Assembly (NCBI RefSeq): GCF_024462775.1
Contig: NZ_JANGCE010000006.1
Coordinates: 1 to 64,000 of the forward strand
DNA length: 64,000 nt
Reading direction: 5' to 3'
Source: Butyricicoccus faecihominis
GTDB lineage: Bacteria; Bacillota; Clostridia; Oscillospirales; Butyricicoccaceae
How positions within the stretch are numbered: position 1 is the first letter of the stretch; each line of letters opens with the position of its first letter. The position numbers and the translations under genes were made by a program. Positions 26,456-35,305 of the stretch are shown piece after piece. The notes beneath the pieces were generated by a model. It worked only from the letters and a program-made list of their open reading frames with translations. It was not told the DNA's origin and searched no databases.

Positions 26456-26644
26456 ATGAAAAAGCTTTGGTGTCTGTTCCGCCGCCGAGGCGCGAATCCG
26501 GGAGAAAAAATTTGTGTCGCCCTGCAGGAGACCGAGGGCCGCGTGCGCGCCTGTCCTTACGCCACAGAGGACGAAGCAAAGGCCAAATGTCCCGATTATG
26601 CCGAGAATCATCGCCATGAGGGCGAGGACGAAGGGATCGAGTAA
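26456..26644 (+). CDS. small protein of unknown function, strongly expressed by prediction
   Basis: This 62-residue protein has an AAGGAGG site and an ATG at 26456. The N-terminus is basic (MKKLWCLFRRRG), the middle holds two further cysteines (KICVAL, RACPYA) and one near 46 (KCPDY), and the C-terminus is acidic with His (ENHRHEGEDEG). There is no membrane helix. It is a single-gene unit between an exact consensus promoter and a strong terminator, suggesting abundant product. I do not recognise the family; the Cys/His content hints at metal binding, which is only a guess. Confidence 0.75.
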   Translation: MKKLWCLFRRRGANPGEKICVALQETEGRVRACPYATEDEAKAKCPDYAENHRHEGEDEGIE

Positions 26645-26661
26645 GGTTCTACATAGCAGGT

Positions 26662-26700
26662 GAAAAGTCCCGAAAGAGTGATCTTTCGGGACTTTTTTGT
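26662..26700 (+). terminator. terminator of the 62-residue protein gene
   Basis: AAGTCCCGAAAGA/TCTTTCGGGACTT with a GTGA loop, followed by a T-run. Confidence 0.9.
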
Positions 26701-26796
26701 AGGGGGCAACCGCCGGTTGACAAAAAGAAACGGCCGGTTGGTGGCGTTTTGCGCGTATCTAGCGCACACTGAAAGCAGAAAGGCAGGTGAAGGGTG

Positions 26797-27900
26797 ATGA
26801 CGACAGGAGAGAAGATCGCGGCGCTTCGCCGGGAACAGGGGTTGAGCCAAGAAGCGCTGGCCGACAAGCTGGGGCTTTCCAGACAGGCGGTATCCAAGTG
26901 GGAGGCCGATCAGGCCGTGCCGGGCATGGACAATCTGGTCGAGCTGGCAAAGCTGTTTGGCGTGACGGTAGACGCGCTCTTGCGGCCGAACGAGCCATTC
27001 CCCGGGAAAGAGCAGCAGGACAGTTCCGAAGAACAGGCGGCTGTCGTTACGCCGGCGGGCTTTTCCGTATCCGATCAGCCTCAGCTGACGAAAAAGACCA
27101 AGTGGGTCATTGGGGGCCTCGCGCTGTTGTTTGCCGTGAGCGCGATATGTAGCGTGGTCTCACTGGTCTGGGTCGCGCGGCTGCAAGGGCAGGTGGATAG
27201 CCTGCCACTCGGCGGCGGTACGGTCTATGTACCGTCTGAGCCGCAGCCTTCCTTCACAAGCGGGGATATCGCGGGCTTTACGGAGCAGTGCGACTATGAC
27301 GGCGCCAGCGGCAAGCTGTGCTTTACCTTTCAGATCGTACCGGTGGAGCGCGACGAGGCCGAGACCGCGCAGGTCATGCTCAAGGGCAATGGAACGACCG
27401 AGTCGGCCGACGCCGCGTGGGTGGATGGCGCATACAACGCCAGCGTGCGGATCGGTCTGGAAGACAGCTATCAGGCGTTTTTGCTGCTGACTAAGGATGG
27501 TAAGACACGTAGCCTGCCGGTCACGGAGTATTTTGACATGCGAAGCCAGTATGCCCTCACCATTGAAGGCATGGAGGCAGAAGGCGGCGATCGGCAGGAT
27601 GATCGAATCGGGGAGAGCACCTTTATTCTAAAGATAGCCATTCCCGATGGCGGGGGCAACTATCCGGTCAGCGGCACCGCGACCATGACCGCCGGCGAGA
27701 CCAAGCTCGGTGCAGTGGCGCTGGACAATATGGGCTACCAAAGCGATATGGCTGAGATGACTTCCGCCACGCTGTATTGCCGCGCCACGTTCCCGGCCTA
27801 CGAGATACCGGCGGGCGCGCGCAGCATACGCTTTGACGTAACCGTAAAGGACGCTTACGGTTTGGATCTGAGCGATAGCTTTGATTGGCAAACGTGGTAA
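26797..27900 (+). CDS. membrane-anchored XRE-type regulator
   Basis: The product is 367 residues. The first 65 are a Cro/C1 helix-turn-helix (TTGEKIAALRREQGLSQEAL, LSRQAVSKWEADQAVPGMDN). A linker and one membrane helix follow near 105-130 (WVIGGLALLFAVSAI), then an external domain of about 230 residues rich in beta-type sequence and unlike anything I recognise. The ATG at 26797 sits 6 bases from AGGTGA; GTG 26794 is possible. The layout suggests a one-component sensor: DNA binding inside, sensing outside. Two GCCGGTTG repeats lie upstream near 26713-26745. Confidence 0.82.
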   Translation: MTTGEKIAALRREQGLSQEALADKLGLSRQAVSKWEADQAVPGMDNLVELAKLFGVTVDALLRPNEPFPGKEQQDSSEEQAAVVTPAGFSVSDQPQLTKKTKWVIGGLALLFAVSAICSVVSLVWVARLQGQVDSLPLGGGTVYVPSEPQPSFTSGDIAGFTEQCDYDGASGKLCFTFQIVPVERDEAETAQVMLKGNGTTESADAAWVDGAYNASVRIGLEDSYQAFLLLTKDGKTRSLPVTEYFDMRSQYALTIEGMEAEGGDRQDDRIGESTFILKIAIPDGGGNYPVSGTATMTAGETKLGAVALDNMGYQSDMAEMTSATLYCRATFPAYEIPAGARSIRFDVTVKDAYGLDLSDSFDWQTW

Positions 27901-27907
27901 TGTACAA

Positions 27908-27938
27908 ATAAAAAACCGCCTATACGGCGGTTTTTTAT
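27908..27938. terminator. bidirectional terminator between the XRE regulator and comF
   Basis: AAAAAACCGCC-TATA-CGGCGGTTTTTT lies between convergent genes. Confidence 0.85.
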
Positions 27939-28585
27939 TTGTGCCGCGCTACCGTGGGGGCGGCGGCGTACACGCGGGCCGCGCCCATGGCGCGCAGCGT
28001 ATTCGCCGCCGCGGAAAGGGTGGCGCCGGTGGTGATGATATCGTCGATCAAAAGCACATTTTTGCCGGTCAGATCGTGATCCGGCATGGGGAGAAAGGCG
28101 TGTTTGATGTTTTGGGTGCGCGCGGCCTTGCCTTGCCGGGCGGATTGCTTGCGCACGAACCGCCGCTTTTTCAGAAGGGGAACGAGCGGCAGGCCAAGCT
28201 GCCCGGCAACGTCCGCCGCGATCAGCTCGGACTGGTTGTAGCCGCGCTGATACCAGCGCACCAGACCGATGGGGATAAAGGTGACGAGGTCGGGCTGCCA
28301 TGCGTCTAAATAGGCGGTGAGCGCAGCCGTGAGCTGTGCGGCAAACCACGGTGCGTAGTGCTGGTAATGGCTGAATTTAAAGCGCTTCATGGCTTCGGCC
28401 ACGCGGCCGGTGTAGCGCAGGGAGGCTACCGCGCCGTCCGTGTCAGGAATACGCACGCCGCTCGTTTCCCGGTAATCCCGCCGGACGGCGCGGGCGCAGT
28501 CCGGGCACAATAAGGCCGCGCCCGTGCCCGCCAGCGGCAGCGCTTCGCCGCATAGAATGCACTTTTTTGGGTAGATCACACCCAT
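27935..28585 (-). CDS. comFC: ComF-family phosphoribosyltransferase-like protein
   Basis: This 216-residue protein has an N-terminal zinc-ribbon pattern (CILCGEALP ... CPDC, residues about 9-31) and a PRTase-like domain ending with the PRPP-type loop VLLIDDIITTGATL near 174-187. The RGYNQSELIA motif near 114 is characteristic of ComFC, a late competence protein in Bacillus. GGGAGG lies upstream of the ATG. No other competence genes are nearby. It is convergent with the XRE regulator and downstream of the dapL terminator. Confidence 0.88.
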   Translation of the reverse strand: MGVIYPKKCILCGEALPLAGTGAALLCPDCARAVRRDYRETSGVRIPDTDGAVASLRYTGRVAEAMKRFKFSHYQHYAPWFAAQLTAALTAYLDAWQPDLVTFIPIGLVRWYQRGYNQSELIAADVAGQLGLPLVPLLKKRRFVRKQSARQGKAARTQNIKHAFLPMPDHDLTGKNVLLIDDIITTGATLSAAANTLRAMGAARVYAAAPTVARHK

Positions 28586-28610
28586 ATAGCCATATCCTCC
28601 CTTCTGTTAG

Positions 28611-28644
28611 AAAAAATGGGCTGTCCGCGAGGGACAGCCCATTT
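28611..28644 (-). terminator. terminator of dapF-pyrG-dapL
   Basis: On the minus strand AAATGGGCTGTCC/GGACAGCCCATTTTTT follows the dapL stop. Confidence 0.88.
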
Positions 28645-28647
28645 GAT

Positions 28648-29823
28648 TTATCCGAGCAGTTTCTTTAAACGTGCCGCGGCTTCCAGCGTGCGCTGCTGAT
28701 CGCCGAAGGCGGTCAGGCGGAAGAAGCCTTCGCCGTTCTTGCCAAAGCCCGCGCCCGGGGTGCCGACAACGTGCGCGTTTTCAAGCAAGTAATCGAAAAA
28801 CTCCCACGAGCCCATGCCGTTCGGGCACTTGAGCCACAGATATGGGCTGGATTTACCGCCCGTGTACCAGATGCCGAGTTCGTCAAGCGTTTCGGAGAGC
28901 ACCTTCGCGTTCTGCTTATAGTAGGCAAGCGTTTCGTGGATCTGCTTCTGACCTTCTTCGGTAAAGCAAGCCGCCGCGCCCTTTTGCACGATATAAGGCA
29001 CACCGTTGAACTTGGTCGTCTGGCGGCGCAGCCACATTTTATTAAGCTGTCCGTCGGCCAGCGCCTTGGGAACGACCGTCCACCCGCAGCGGGTGCCGGT
29101 AAAGCCCGCCATCTTGGAGAACGAGCAGAACTCGATCGCGCAGCTTTTCGCACCTTCGATCTCATAGATCGAGCGGGGAAGCGCCTCGTCCTCGATGAAG
29201 CACTCATAAGCCGCGTCATACAGAATGACCGCGTTCTGCGCGTTCGCGTAATCGACCCAAGCCTTGAGGCCCTTCCGGTCATAAGCCGCGCCGGTCGGGT
29301 TGTTGGGCGAGCACATATAGATGATATCGGCCTTTACCGAAGCGTCCGGCAGCGGCAGAAAGCCGTTTTGCTCGTTTGCATCGGCAAACACGATCTTGCG
29401 GCCCGCCATCACGTTGGTGTCGACATAGACCGGGTAAACCGGATCGGGCACCAACACGGTGTTGTCTGTGCCGAAAATATCAAGGATGTTGCCAAGGTCG
29501 CTTTTCGCGCCGTCCGAAATGAAAATTTCGTCGGTATCGAGCGAAACGCCGTGCGTCTGATAATAGCCGACCAGCGCGTCGTGCAGGAAGCCGTAGCCCT
29601 GCTCGTCTCCATAGCCGTGGAAGGTCTCCTGATGGGCCTGCTCGTCCACCGCCGCGTGCATGGCTTCGATCACGGCGGGCACGAGGGGACGGGTCACATC
29701 GCCGATGGAAAGCTTGATGATATCCGCTTCCGGGTGCGCGGCGGCGAATTCGCGCTGCTTGCGGCCCACGGTGGAGAACAGATAGCTCTGTTCCAGATTG
29801 TTAAAGTTTTCATTAATCTGCAT
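28648..29823 (-). CDS. dapL: LL-diaminopimelate aminotransferase
   Basis: This 391-residue PLP enzyme converts tetrahydrodipicolinate directly to LL-diaminopimelate, bypassing the acylated intermediates. It matches fold-type I aminotransferases: the N-terminal [25 protein letters not shown] near 168, and the PLP lysine in [16 protein letters not shown] near 232. Its start overlaps the end of pyrG by 11 bp. With DapF two genes upstream it supplies meso-DAP for peptidoglycan and lysine. Confidence 0.93.
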   Translation of the reverse strand: MQINENFNNLEQSYLFSTVGRKQREFAAAHPEADIIKLSIGDVTRPLVPAVIEAMHAAVDEQAHQETFHGYGDEQGYGFLHDALVGYYQTHGVSLDTDEIFISDGAKSDLGNILDIFGTDNTVLVPDPVYPVYVDTNVMAGRKIVFADANEQNGFLPLPDASVKADIIYMCSPNNPTGAAYDRKGLKAWVDYANAQNAVILYDAAYECFIEDEALPRSIYEIEGAKSCAIEFCSFSKMAGFTGTRCGWTVVPKALADGQLNKMWLRRQTTKFNGVPYIVQKGAAACFTEEGQKQIHETLAYYKQNAKVLSETLDELGIWYTGGKSSPYLWLKCPNGMGSWEFFDYLLENAHVVGTPGAGFGKNGEGFFRLTAFGDQQRTLEAAARLKKLLG

Positions 29824-31426
29824 GTTCGTTGCTCCTTTTTAGAGATGCCGCGACAAACGCCTTGAACAGCGGATGCGCGCGGTTGGGACGGGATTTAAAT
29901 TCGGGGTGGAACTGCACGCCGATATAGAACGGATGGGACGGGATCTCAACCGTTTCGACCAGTTCGCCCGTGGGCGAGGTGCCGGAAATGATCATGCCGT
30001 GGCTTTCGATCTCCTCGCGGAAAACATTGTTGAACTCATAGCGGTGGCGGTGGCGCTCGGAGATCATCTCCTCGCCGTAGGCCGAAGCCATGATCGTGCC
30101 CGGGCGCACCTTGCAGGGGTAAGCGCCAAGGCGCATCGTGCCGCCCTTTTTGGAAATGCCCTGCTGGCTTTCCATCAGGTCGATCACCGCGTGGGTGGAA
30201 TCGGCGTCAAATTCACTGGAATTCGCGTCCGCAAAGCCCAAAACGTTGCGGGCGTAGCTCATCACAGCGATTTGCATGCCAAGGCAGATGCCGAAATAGG
30301 GGATGCCCTGCGTGCGGCAATAATTGGCCGCGCAGATCATGCCTTCGATCCCGCGGGGGCCGAAGCCGCCGGGCAGGATAACGCCGTCGATCTCGCCCAG
30401 AAGCTTGTCCACGGTCGCGGCCGTCAGTTCCTCGGAATCGACCCATTCGATATCGACGAACACGCCGTTTTCATAGCCGCCGTGCTGAAGCGCCTCGGCA
30501 ACGGAGAGATAAGCGTCGTGCAGCTTGACATATTTGCCGACCAGCGCGATCTTGACATGCTCCTTGCGGGCCGCGATGCGCTCGAGCATGGCGGTCCATT
30601 CCGACATGTCGCCCTTGGGCGCGCCGATGGCGAGTTCGCGGCAGACGATGTCGGAAAGGTGGCTCTCCTCCAGCATCATGGGCGCCTGATACAGCACGGG
30701 CAGCGTGCGGTTTTCAATGACGCAGTCCTCCGAAACGGTGCAGAACATGGCGATCTTGCGCTTGATATCATCGTCCATCGGACGGTCGACGCGGGCGACG
30801 ATGATGTCCGGCGAAATGCCAAGTCCGCGCAGTTCCTTGACCGAGTGCTGGGTGGGCTTGGATTTGGGTTCGTTCGAGCCCGAGATATAGGGCACGAGCG
30901 TAACATGGATAAACAGGCAGTTGCGGCGGCCTACCTCGACCGCGACCTGACGAATGGCTTCGAGGAAGGGCTGCGATTCTATATCGCCCGTCGTGCCGCC
31001 GATCTCGGTGATGACCACATCGGCCGAAGTCTTTTTACCCACCGAATGGATAAAGGACTTGATCTCGTTGGTGATGTGGGGGATGACCTGCACGGTCTCG
31101 CCCAGATATTCGCCGGCGCGCTCCTTGTTCAGCACGTTCCAGTAGACCTTGCCGGTCGTCAGGTTGGAAAACTTGTTCAGATCCTCATCGATAAAGCGCT
31201 CGTAGTGGCCAAGGTCCAGATCGGTCTCGGCGCCGTCGTCGGTGACGTAGACCTCGCCGTGCTGGAACGGGCTCATCGTGCCGGGATCGACATTGATGTA
31301 CGGATCGAGCTTCTGCGCCGCGACCTTAAGGCCGCGGCTTTTCAGCAGCCGCCCTAGGGACGCCGCCGTGATGCCCTTGCCCAGACCGGAAACGACGCCG
31401 CCGGTCACGAAGATGTATTTTGTCAT
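29813..31426 (-). CDS. pyrG: CTP synthase
   Basis: This 537-residue enzyme aminates UTP to CTP with glutamine nitrogen. The N-terminal synthetase domain ([19 protein letters not shown]-loop) is followed by a class-I glutamine amidotransferase with the nucleophile in [11 protein letters not shown] near 378 and HPEFKSRP near the end. The ATGA overlap with dapF (31423-31426) and the 11-bp overlap with dapL imply tight coupling. Its place between two DAP-pathway genes is unusual and ties cell-wall precursor and nucleotide supply in one transcript. Confidence 0.96.
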   Translation of the reverse strand: MTKYIFVTGGVVSGLGKGITAASLGRLLKSRGLKVAAQKLDPYINVDPGTMSPFQHGEVYVTDDGAETDLDLGHYERFIDEDLNKFSNLTTGKVYWNVLNKERAGEYLGETVQVIPHITNEIKSFIHSVGKKTSADVVITEIGGTTGDIESQPFLEAIRQVAVEVGRRNCLFIHVTLVPYISGSNEPKSKPTQHSVKELRGLGISPDIIVARVDRPMDDDIKRKIAMFCTVSEDCVIENRTLPVLYQAPMMLEESHLSDIVCRELAIGAPKGDMSEWTAMLERIAARKEHVKIALVGKYVKLHDAYLSVAEALQHGGYENGVFVDIEWVDSEELTAATVDKLLGEIDGVILPGGFGPRGIEGMICAANYCRTQGIPYFGICLGMQIAVMSYARNVLGFADANSSEFDADSTHAVIDLMESQQGISKKGGTMRLGAYPCKVRPGTIMASAYGEEMISERHRHRYEFNNVFREEIESHGMIISGTSPTGELVETVEIPSHPFYIGVQFHPEFKSRPNRAHPLFKAFVAASLKRSNEHAD

Positions 31427-32268
31427 AACTCTATTTCCCCCTTAAATACGGTTGTCGCCGCGCCCGTCATGAACACGGTTTCGTCTGTATATCGGATCAA
31501 AAGATCGCCGCCGCGCAGGTGCACGGTGATATCGCTGTCCTTTTGCGCATGCCCGCCAAGGCAGGCCGCCACGCCGACCGCGCACGCGCCCGTGCCGCAG
31601 GCCCAGGTTTCGCCGCTGCCGCGTTCCCACACGCGCATTTTGAGCGTGCCGTCCTTTAGAACGTTCACGAACTCGGTGTTGACGCGCTCGGGGAACAGCG
31701 GATGGTGTTCAAACTTGGGGCCGATGCGGGTCAGATCCAGCGAATCGATGTCCTCCTCGCTGAAGATCACGCAGTGCGGGTTGCCCATGGAAACACAGGT
31801 GATATGGTAAACCTTTTCGTCCACGACGAGGGGAGCGTCGATCACGCGGTCGCCGTCGAGCGCGACCGGGATCAGGTCCGGCTGCAGGATCGCGGCGCCC
31901 ATATCGACTCTTGCCGTTACCGCTTTGCCGTTTTCGGTGGCGAGCCGCAGCGTTTTTACGCCGGAAAGCGTGTCCACCGTAACCGTGGTGCGGCCGTTCA
32001 CCATGCCGTTATCGTACAGGTACTTGCCGACGCAGCGGATGCCGTTGCCGCACATCTTGCCCTCCGACCCATCGGCGTTGAAGATGCGCATTTGCGCGTC
32101 CGCCTTGTCCGATGGGGAAATGAGTATGACGCCGTCGCCGCCAATGCCAAAATGCGGCTCGCTCAGCCGGACGGATAGCGCTTCCGGATCGGGCACCGTC
32201 TGGTCAAAGCAGTTGAAATAAATGTAATTGTTGCCGCAGCCGTGCATTTTGGTGAAAGCCAGCTTCAC
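31423..32268 (-). CDS. dapF: diaminopimelate epimerase
   Basis: This 281-residue enzyme converts LL- to meso-diaminopimelate. The two catalytic cysteines are seen in [10 protein letters not shown] near 73-82 and [11 protein letters not shown] near 222-232. The frame begins with a TTG at 32274, but GTG 32268 gives the canonical [15 protein letters not shown] start and sits 9 bases from AAGGAG, so I use it. It is the first gene of dapF-pyrG-dapL. A hairpin with a T-run just upstream (32288-32331) may end the ANTAR operon or attenuate this one. Confidence 0.94.
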   Translation of the reverse strand: MKLAFTKMHGCGNNYIYFNCFDQTVPDPEALSVRLSEPHFGIGGDGVILISPSDKADAQMRIFNADGSEGKMCGNGIRCVGKYLYDNGMVNGRTTVTVDTLSGVKTLRLATENGKAVTARVDMGAAILQPDLIPVALDGDRVIDAPLVVDEKVYHITCVSMGNPHCVIFSEEDIDSLDLTRIGPKFEHHPLFPERVNTEFVNVLKDGTLKMRVWERGSGETWACGTGACAVGVAACLGGHAQKDSDITVHLRGGDLLIRYTDETVFMTGAATTVFKGEIEL

Positions 32269-32287
32269 GTGCAATCACTCCTTGAAC

Positions 32288-32331
32288 TAAAAAATGGCGC
32301 ATGGGCGGGTTCAAACCTGCTCATACACCAT
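32288..32331 (-). terminator. terminator or attenuator between the ANTAR gene and dapF
   Basis: Minus strand: a 16-position stem, ATGGTGTATGAGCAGG against CCCGCCCATGCGCCAT (two mismatches, two G-U), loop TTTGAA, then TTTTTT. It lies 70 bp after the ANTAR stop and 20 bp before dapF. A TATACT (plus positions 32333-32338) just upstream could be the dapF -10 box, in which case the hairpin forms at the very start of the dapF transcript. Confidence 0.7.
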
Positions 32332-32399
32332 TCAGTATATCATAAAATCGTACGAAATTCTCTATCCGGCAGAAAAAAAGACAAAAATTTTTCAGCCGT

Positions 32400-32969
32400 T
32401 CAAGCTTCGCCGTTCAAGATCGCCTCGGCGGCGGCGCGCTTGGTCTGCCGCCGGTCCATGGCGCGGCGTTCGATATAGGCGTGCGCTTCCGGTTCGGTCA
32501 TGCCGCGGCATTCGATGAGCAGGCACTTGGCGCGGTCCACCAGACGGATATCCTCGATCCGACGCAGCAGCTTGCGGTTTTCGCTTTGCAGGCCGGTCAA
32601 GCGGCTGCGCGCGGCGCGCGCCATGCGCAGCGCCTGAAAAAGCATCACGCGGTCGAGCGGCTTGGGCAGCACAAACACGCCGTCCAGTTCCACCTTTTCG
32701 CTGACCGCGTCCGATACCTCGGCGGCGGCCAGAAGGAGCACGCCCGCAAGCGTTTCATGCGCCGCGGCCTGCGCCAGTTCGTGGCCGAATTCGTCAGGCA
32801 GCGGCGTGTTGACAAAAATAAGGCTGTATTCTGTTTGGGCAAGGCCCCGGCGCGCCTCGACCCCCGAACGGGCAAGGGAAAATTCGGCCCTAACGCCGCC
32901 GCCGGTCAATACGGAGCAGAGCGCGCGATAGGCCTTATCGGCTGCGGAAACGATCAGAATGCGTTCCAA
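32400..32969 (-). CDS. ANTAR-domain RNA-binding antiterminator with degenerate receiver
   Basis: This 189-residue cytoplasmic regulator has a receiver-like fold at 1-115 (ERILIVSAADKAYRAL; conserved Lys in VLPKPLD) joined by a coiled helix (RSRLTGLQSENRKLLRRIED) to a C-terminal ANTAR domain (VDRAKCLLIECRGMTEPEAHAYIERRAM, then RQTKRAAAEAIL). The usual phosphoacceptor Asp is Asn54 (IFVNTPLPDEFG) and the acidic pair is Ser-Ala, so classical phosphorylation is unlikely. I choose TTG 32969, which follows AAGGAGGG; upstream ATG codons lack a site. It is the last gene of the glutamate synthase operon. Its likely targets are the AAAGGC hairpins at 37990, 38207 and 40440. Confidence 0.88.
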   Translation of the reverse strand: MERILIVSAADKAYRALCSVLTGGGVRAEFSLARSGVEARRGLAQTEYSLIFVNTPLPDEFGHELAQAAAHETLAGVLLLAAAEVSDAVSEKVELDGVFVLPKPLDRVMLFQALRMARAARSRLTGLQSENRKLLRRIEDIRLVDRAKCLLIECRGMTEPEAHAYIERRAMDRRQTKRAAAEAILNGEA

Positions 32970-33009
32970 CGAATGATTTCCCTCCTTCTCCATTGGGTTG
33001 GACAAAGGC

Positions 33010-34329
33010 TTAGTATCGCTCGAAATACAGCTGGCGCTCGGCTGAAAGCCGGTCGTCCGACAAGGCGATGCGGTCGTGCTCGTTTTGTTTGGCGGCGAAA
33101 AAGCTTTCCAGCGTGCGCGCGGGCAAAATGCCGCGAATAAAGTCCGATGCCTGTGCCAGCCGCACCGCGTCGCACAGCGAGGCGGGCAGGGCCTGATACC
33201 GCGCGACGACCTCGGGCGGGGCGGTAAACAGATCGATATCGCACGCGGGCGCGAGCGGCAGCTTTTCGTCGATACCGTCCAGCCCGGCGTGTATAATCAG
33301 CGCAAGCACGATATATGGATTGATGCAGCCGTCCATCGCGCGCATCTTCAGCCGGTTTGGCATGCCGTCCGCCATGAGGGGAATGGTAATGAGCGGCGAA
33401 CGGTTTTGGTGCGACCAAGTGATGTATTTGGGCGCTTCAAATTCGCCAAGGCGGGAATAGGAGTTGGTGAGCGGGCTGCCGAAAATCGTGATCTCCGCCG
33501 CGCGGCGCAGCACGCCGGCGACAAAGCTTTGCCCTTCCTTTGCTTCGGTGAAGCAGGGGTGAAACAGGTTCTTTCCGTTTTTAAAAATGGAAAGGCTCAG
33601 GTGCAGGCCGTTGCCCGGGGCGTCGGGCAGGGGCTTGGGCAAAAAGCTGGCGAATAGGCCGCTGCCCATGGCCATGGATTTGACGACTGATTTAAACGTT
33701 AAAAAGTTATCGGCGGCCTCCATGACCTCGGCGTAGCGGAAATCGATCTCATGCTGGCCGGGGCCCTGCTCGTGGTGGGAGGATTCCGGCTGGATGCCCA
33801 TTTCCTCCAGCGTCAGGCAGATCTGGCGGCGCACGTTTTCGCCGCGGTCGAGCGGCGCGATATCGAAGTATTCGCCGTGGTCGTGCGGGGTCAGCGTGGG
33901 GTGGCCGTTTTCATCCAGCTCGAACAGGTAGAATTCGCTCGCCGTGCCCATGGTGAGCGAGTAGCCCGCGCGCTGGGCGCGGCGGCAGGCGCTCCGCAGA
34001 ATTTGGCGGCCGTCGCCCTCAAAGGGCGCGCCGCTGGGATATTTGATATCGCAGTAAAACCGCACCACGCGCCCTTGGCTGGGCCGCCACGGCAGCACGG
34101 CGAGCGTGGCCGGGTCGGGGAAGAGCAGCAGGTCGGAATCGGCCACGTTGAGAAAGCCCTTGAGCGCCGCGGCGTTGAAATGGATGCCGCTTTCAAACGC
34201 GCGCGGCAGCTCCGCCGGCATGATGGCAATATTTTTCTGGTTGCCGAAGATATCGCAGAAAGCAAGGCGAATGAACTTCACATCGTTTTCCTCAATGAAC
34301 GAAATCACTTCGCTTTTGGTCTGATCCAT
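33010..34329 (-). CDS. glnA: type-I glutamine synthetase-family enzyme
   Basis: This 439-residue protein has the GS beta-grasp N-terminus (FIRLAFCDIFGNQKNI) and catalytic domain motifs ASEFYLFELDE near 130, SSHHEQGPGQHEIDFRY near 182, NGLHLSLSIF near 238 and NRSPLITIPL near 309. It joins ammonia to glutamate using ATP. No adenylylation-site motif is visible. The sequence is diverged from housekeeping GlnA, so a gamma-glutamyl-amide ligase using an amine is possible. It sits between the GXGXG glutamate synthase subunit and the ANTAR gene, which supports a nitrogen role. The neighbour glnN is an unrelated GS type. Confidence 0.88.
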   Translation of the reverse strand: MDQTKSEVISFIEENDVKFIRLAFCDIFGNQKNIAIMPAELPRAFESGIHFNAAALKGFLNVADSDLLLFPDPATLAVLPWRPSQGRVVRFYCDIKYPSGAPFEGDGRQILRSACRRAQRAGYSLTMGTASEFYLFELDENGHPTLTPHDHGEYFDIAPLDRGENVRRQICLTLEEMGIQPESSHHEQGPGQHEIDFRYAEVMEAADNFLTFKSVVKSMAMGSGLFASFLPKPLPDAPGNGLHLSLSIFKNGKNLFHPCFTEAKEGQSFVAGVLRRAAEITIFGSPLTNSYSRLGEFEAPKYITWSHQNRSPLITIPLMADGMPNRLKMRAMDGCINPYIVLALIIHAGLDGIDEKLPLAPACDIDLFTAPPEVVARYQALPASLCDAVRLAQASDFIRGILPARTLESFFAAKQNEHDRIALSDDRLSAERQLYFERY

Positions 34330-34353
34330 GGTTCCGAACCTCCTGTTTTAGCG

Positions 34354-35088
34354 CTAATTATAGGTGTAAAGCTGGTGGTAGCCCGCGTCCGGGTTGGCCG
34401 TCAGCACATAATACGTCTGGGCTTTGAGCGCCGCCGCGTCGCCGCCGAAAAAGCGGCAGTAATCGTCGATATGGGGGGCGATCTCGGCGCGGTCGGCTTC
34501 GCTTGCCTCGCGTACGAGCACTTGACGGGGCAAATCCTCTGGCACTTTATCACAGTGTAGCACAATTTTGCCCCCGTGCATACCCGTGCCGCAGAAATTG
34601 CTGACAGGATACGCGCCGCCGGCGCCTTGGCCAAGCACTAAGATCAGGCCGCCGGCCAGATACTCGCCAAGGAACGAACCGGCCCGCCCGCCGATGACGA
34701 CCGCCGGGCACTGCTCCTGATAGGCCTTCATATGGATGCCCGCGCGGTAGCCGCAGTTTCCCTTGATAAAAATGCGCCCGCCGCGCATGCCGTAGCCGCA
34801 GGTATCCCCGCAAGAGCCGTGAATGATGATATCGCCCGCGTTCATCGTGTCGCCGACGGCTTCCTGCGCGTTGCCGAACACCTCTATCGTGGAGCCGTTC
34901 AGGTACTGGCCAAGTCCGTTACCCGGCGTGCCGCGCACCGTGAGCCTTTTACCGGCGGAGCCGCAGCCGATATAACGCTGGCCCACCACCCGGTCGATCG
35001 TCAACTCGCTGTCCGGCTGCGCGCGGATCATTTCACCCAGCTCTTTATAATAGGTAAGGTTTGCAGTGATGGTCACTTTTATCAACAC
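34354..35088 (-). CDS. glutamate synthase GXGXG (alpha-subunit C-terminal) domain protein
   Basis: This 244-residue protein corresponds to the C-terminal beta-helix domain of GltB (GlxC/archaeal type). Many glycine-rich turns recur (GNGLGQYLNGS, GDTMNAGDIIIHG, GYGMRGGRIFIKGN, GSFLGEYLAGGLI). It is structural, linking the glutaminase and synthase parts. The start is uncertain: GTG 35088, TTG 35085 or GTG 35076, with AAAGGG close upstream. It is separated from the FMN subunit gene by a 200-bp heptamer-repeat element inside the operon. Confidence 0.87.
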   Translation of the reverse strand: MLIKVTITANLTYYKELGEMIRAQPDSELTIDRVVGQRYIGCGSAGKRLTVRGTPGNGLGQYLNGSTIEVFGNAQEAVGDTMNAGDIIIHGSCGDTCGYGMRGGRIFIKGNCGYRAGIHMKAYQEQCPAVVIGGRAGSFLGEYLAGGLILVLGQGAGGAYPVSNFCGTGMHGGKIVLHCDKVPEDLPRQVLVREASEADRAEIAPHIDDYCRFFGGDAAALKAQTYYVLTANPDAGYHQLYTYN

Positions 35089-35099
35089 CCTTTCGTTTA

Positions 35100-35295
35100 A
35101 TTAGGAGTTAGGAATTAGGAAGTAGGAGTTAGGAGTTAGTAATTAGTAATTAGTAATGATAGCGTCGGCAGGAGGCGTTAGAAAGGTGGAAGTTTGGGAA
35201 GCCAACCGCTTCGGTAATTAGGATTATCGGCAAAGCCGATAATCCAACTCCTAACTCCTAACTCCTCATTCCTACCTCACTCCTACCTCCTACCT
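35100..35295. repeat. heptamer-repeat element with inverted arms, inside the glutamate synthase operon
   Basis: The left arm 35100-35157 is built of degenerate TTAGGAG/TTAGTAA heptamers. The right arm about 35242-35295 has the same unit inverted (CTCCTAA, CTCCTAC). The core of about 85 bp holds a smaller palindrome GGATTATCGGC...GCCGATAATCC (35221-35244). The arms can fold into one long hairpin. No ORF is supported. Related to 13790-13915. Confidence 0.8.
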
Positions 35296-35305
35296 CATTC
35301 TTTCG

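Noticed and set aside
32294-32331. GGTTCAAACC followed by CCA, looking like a tRNA T-arm and 3' end
   Set aside because: The segment is one long imperfect inverted repeat ending in a T-run on the minus strand; no D-arm, anticodon arm or acceptor stem can be drawn. It is called a terminator.
35100-35295. Regular short repeats as a CRISPR array
   Set aside because: Units are 7 bp with no unique spacers, arranged as inverted arms, and no cas genes are near.
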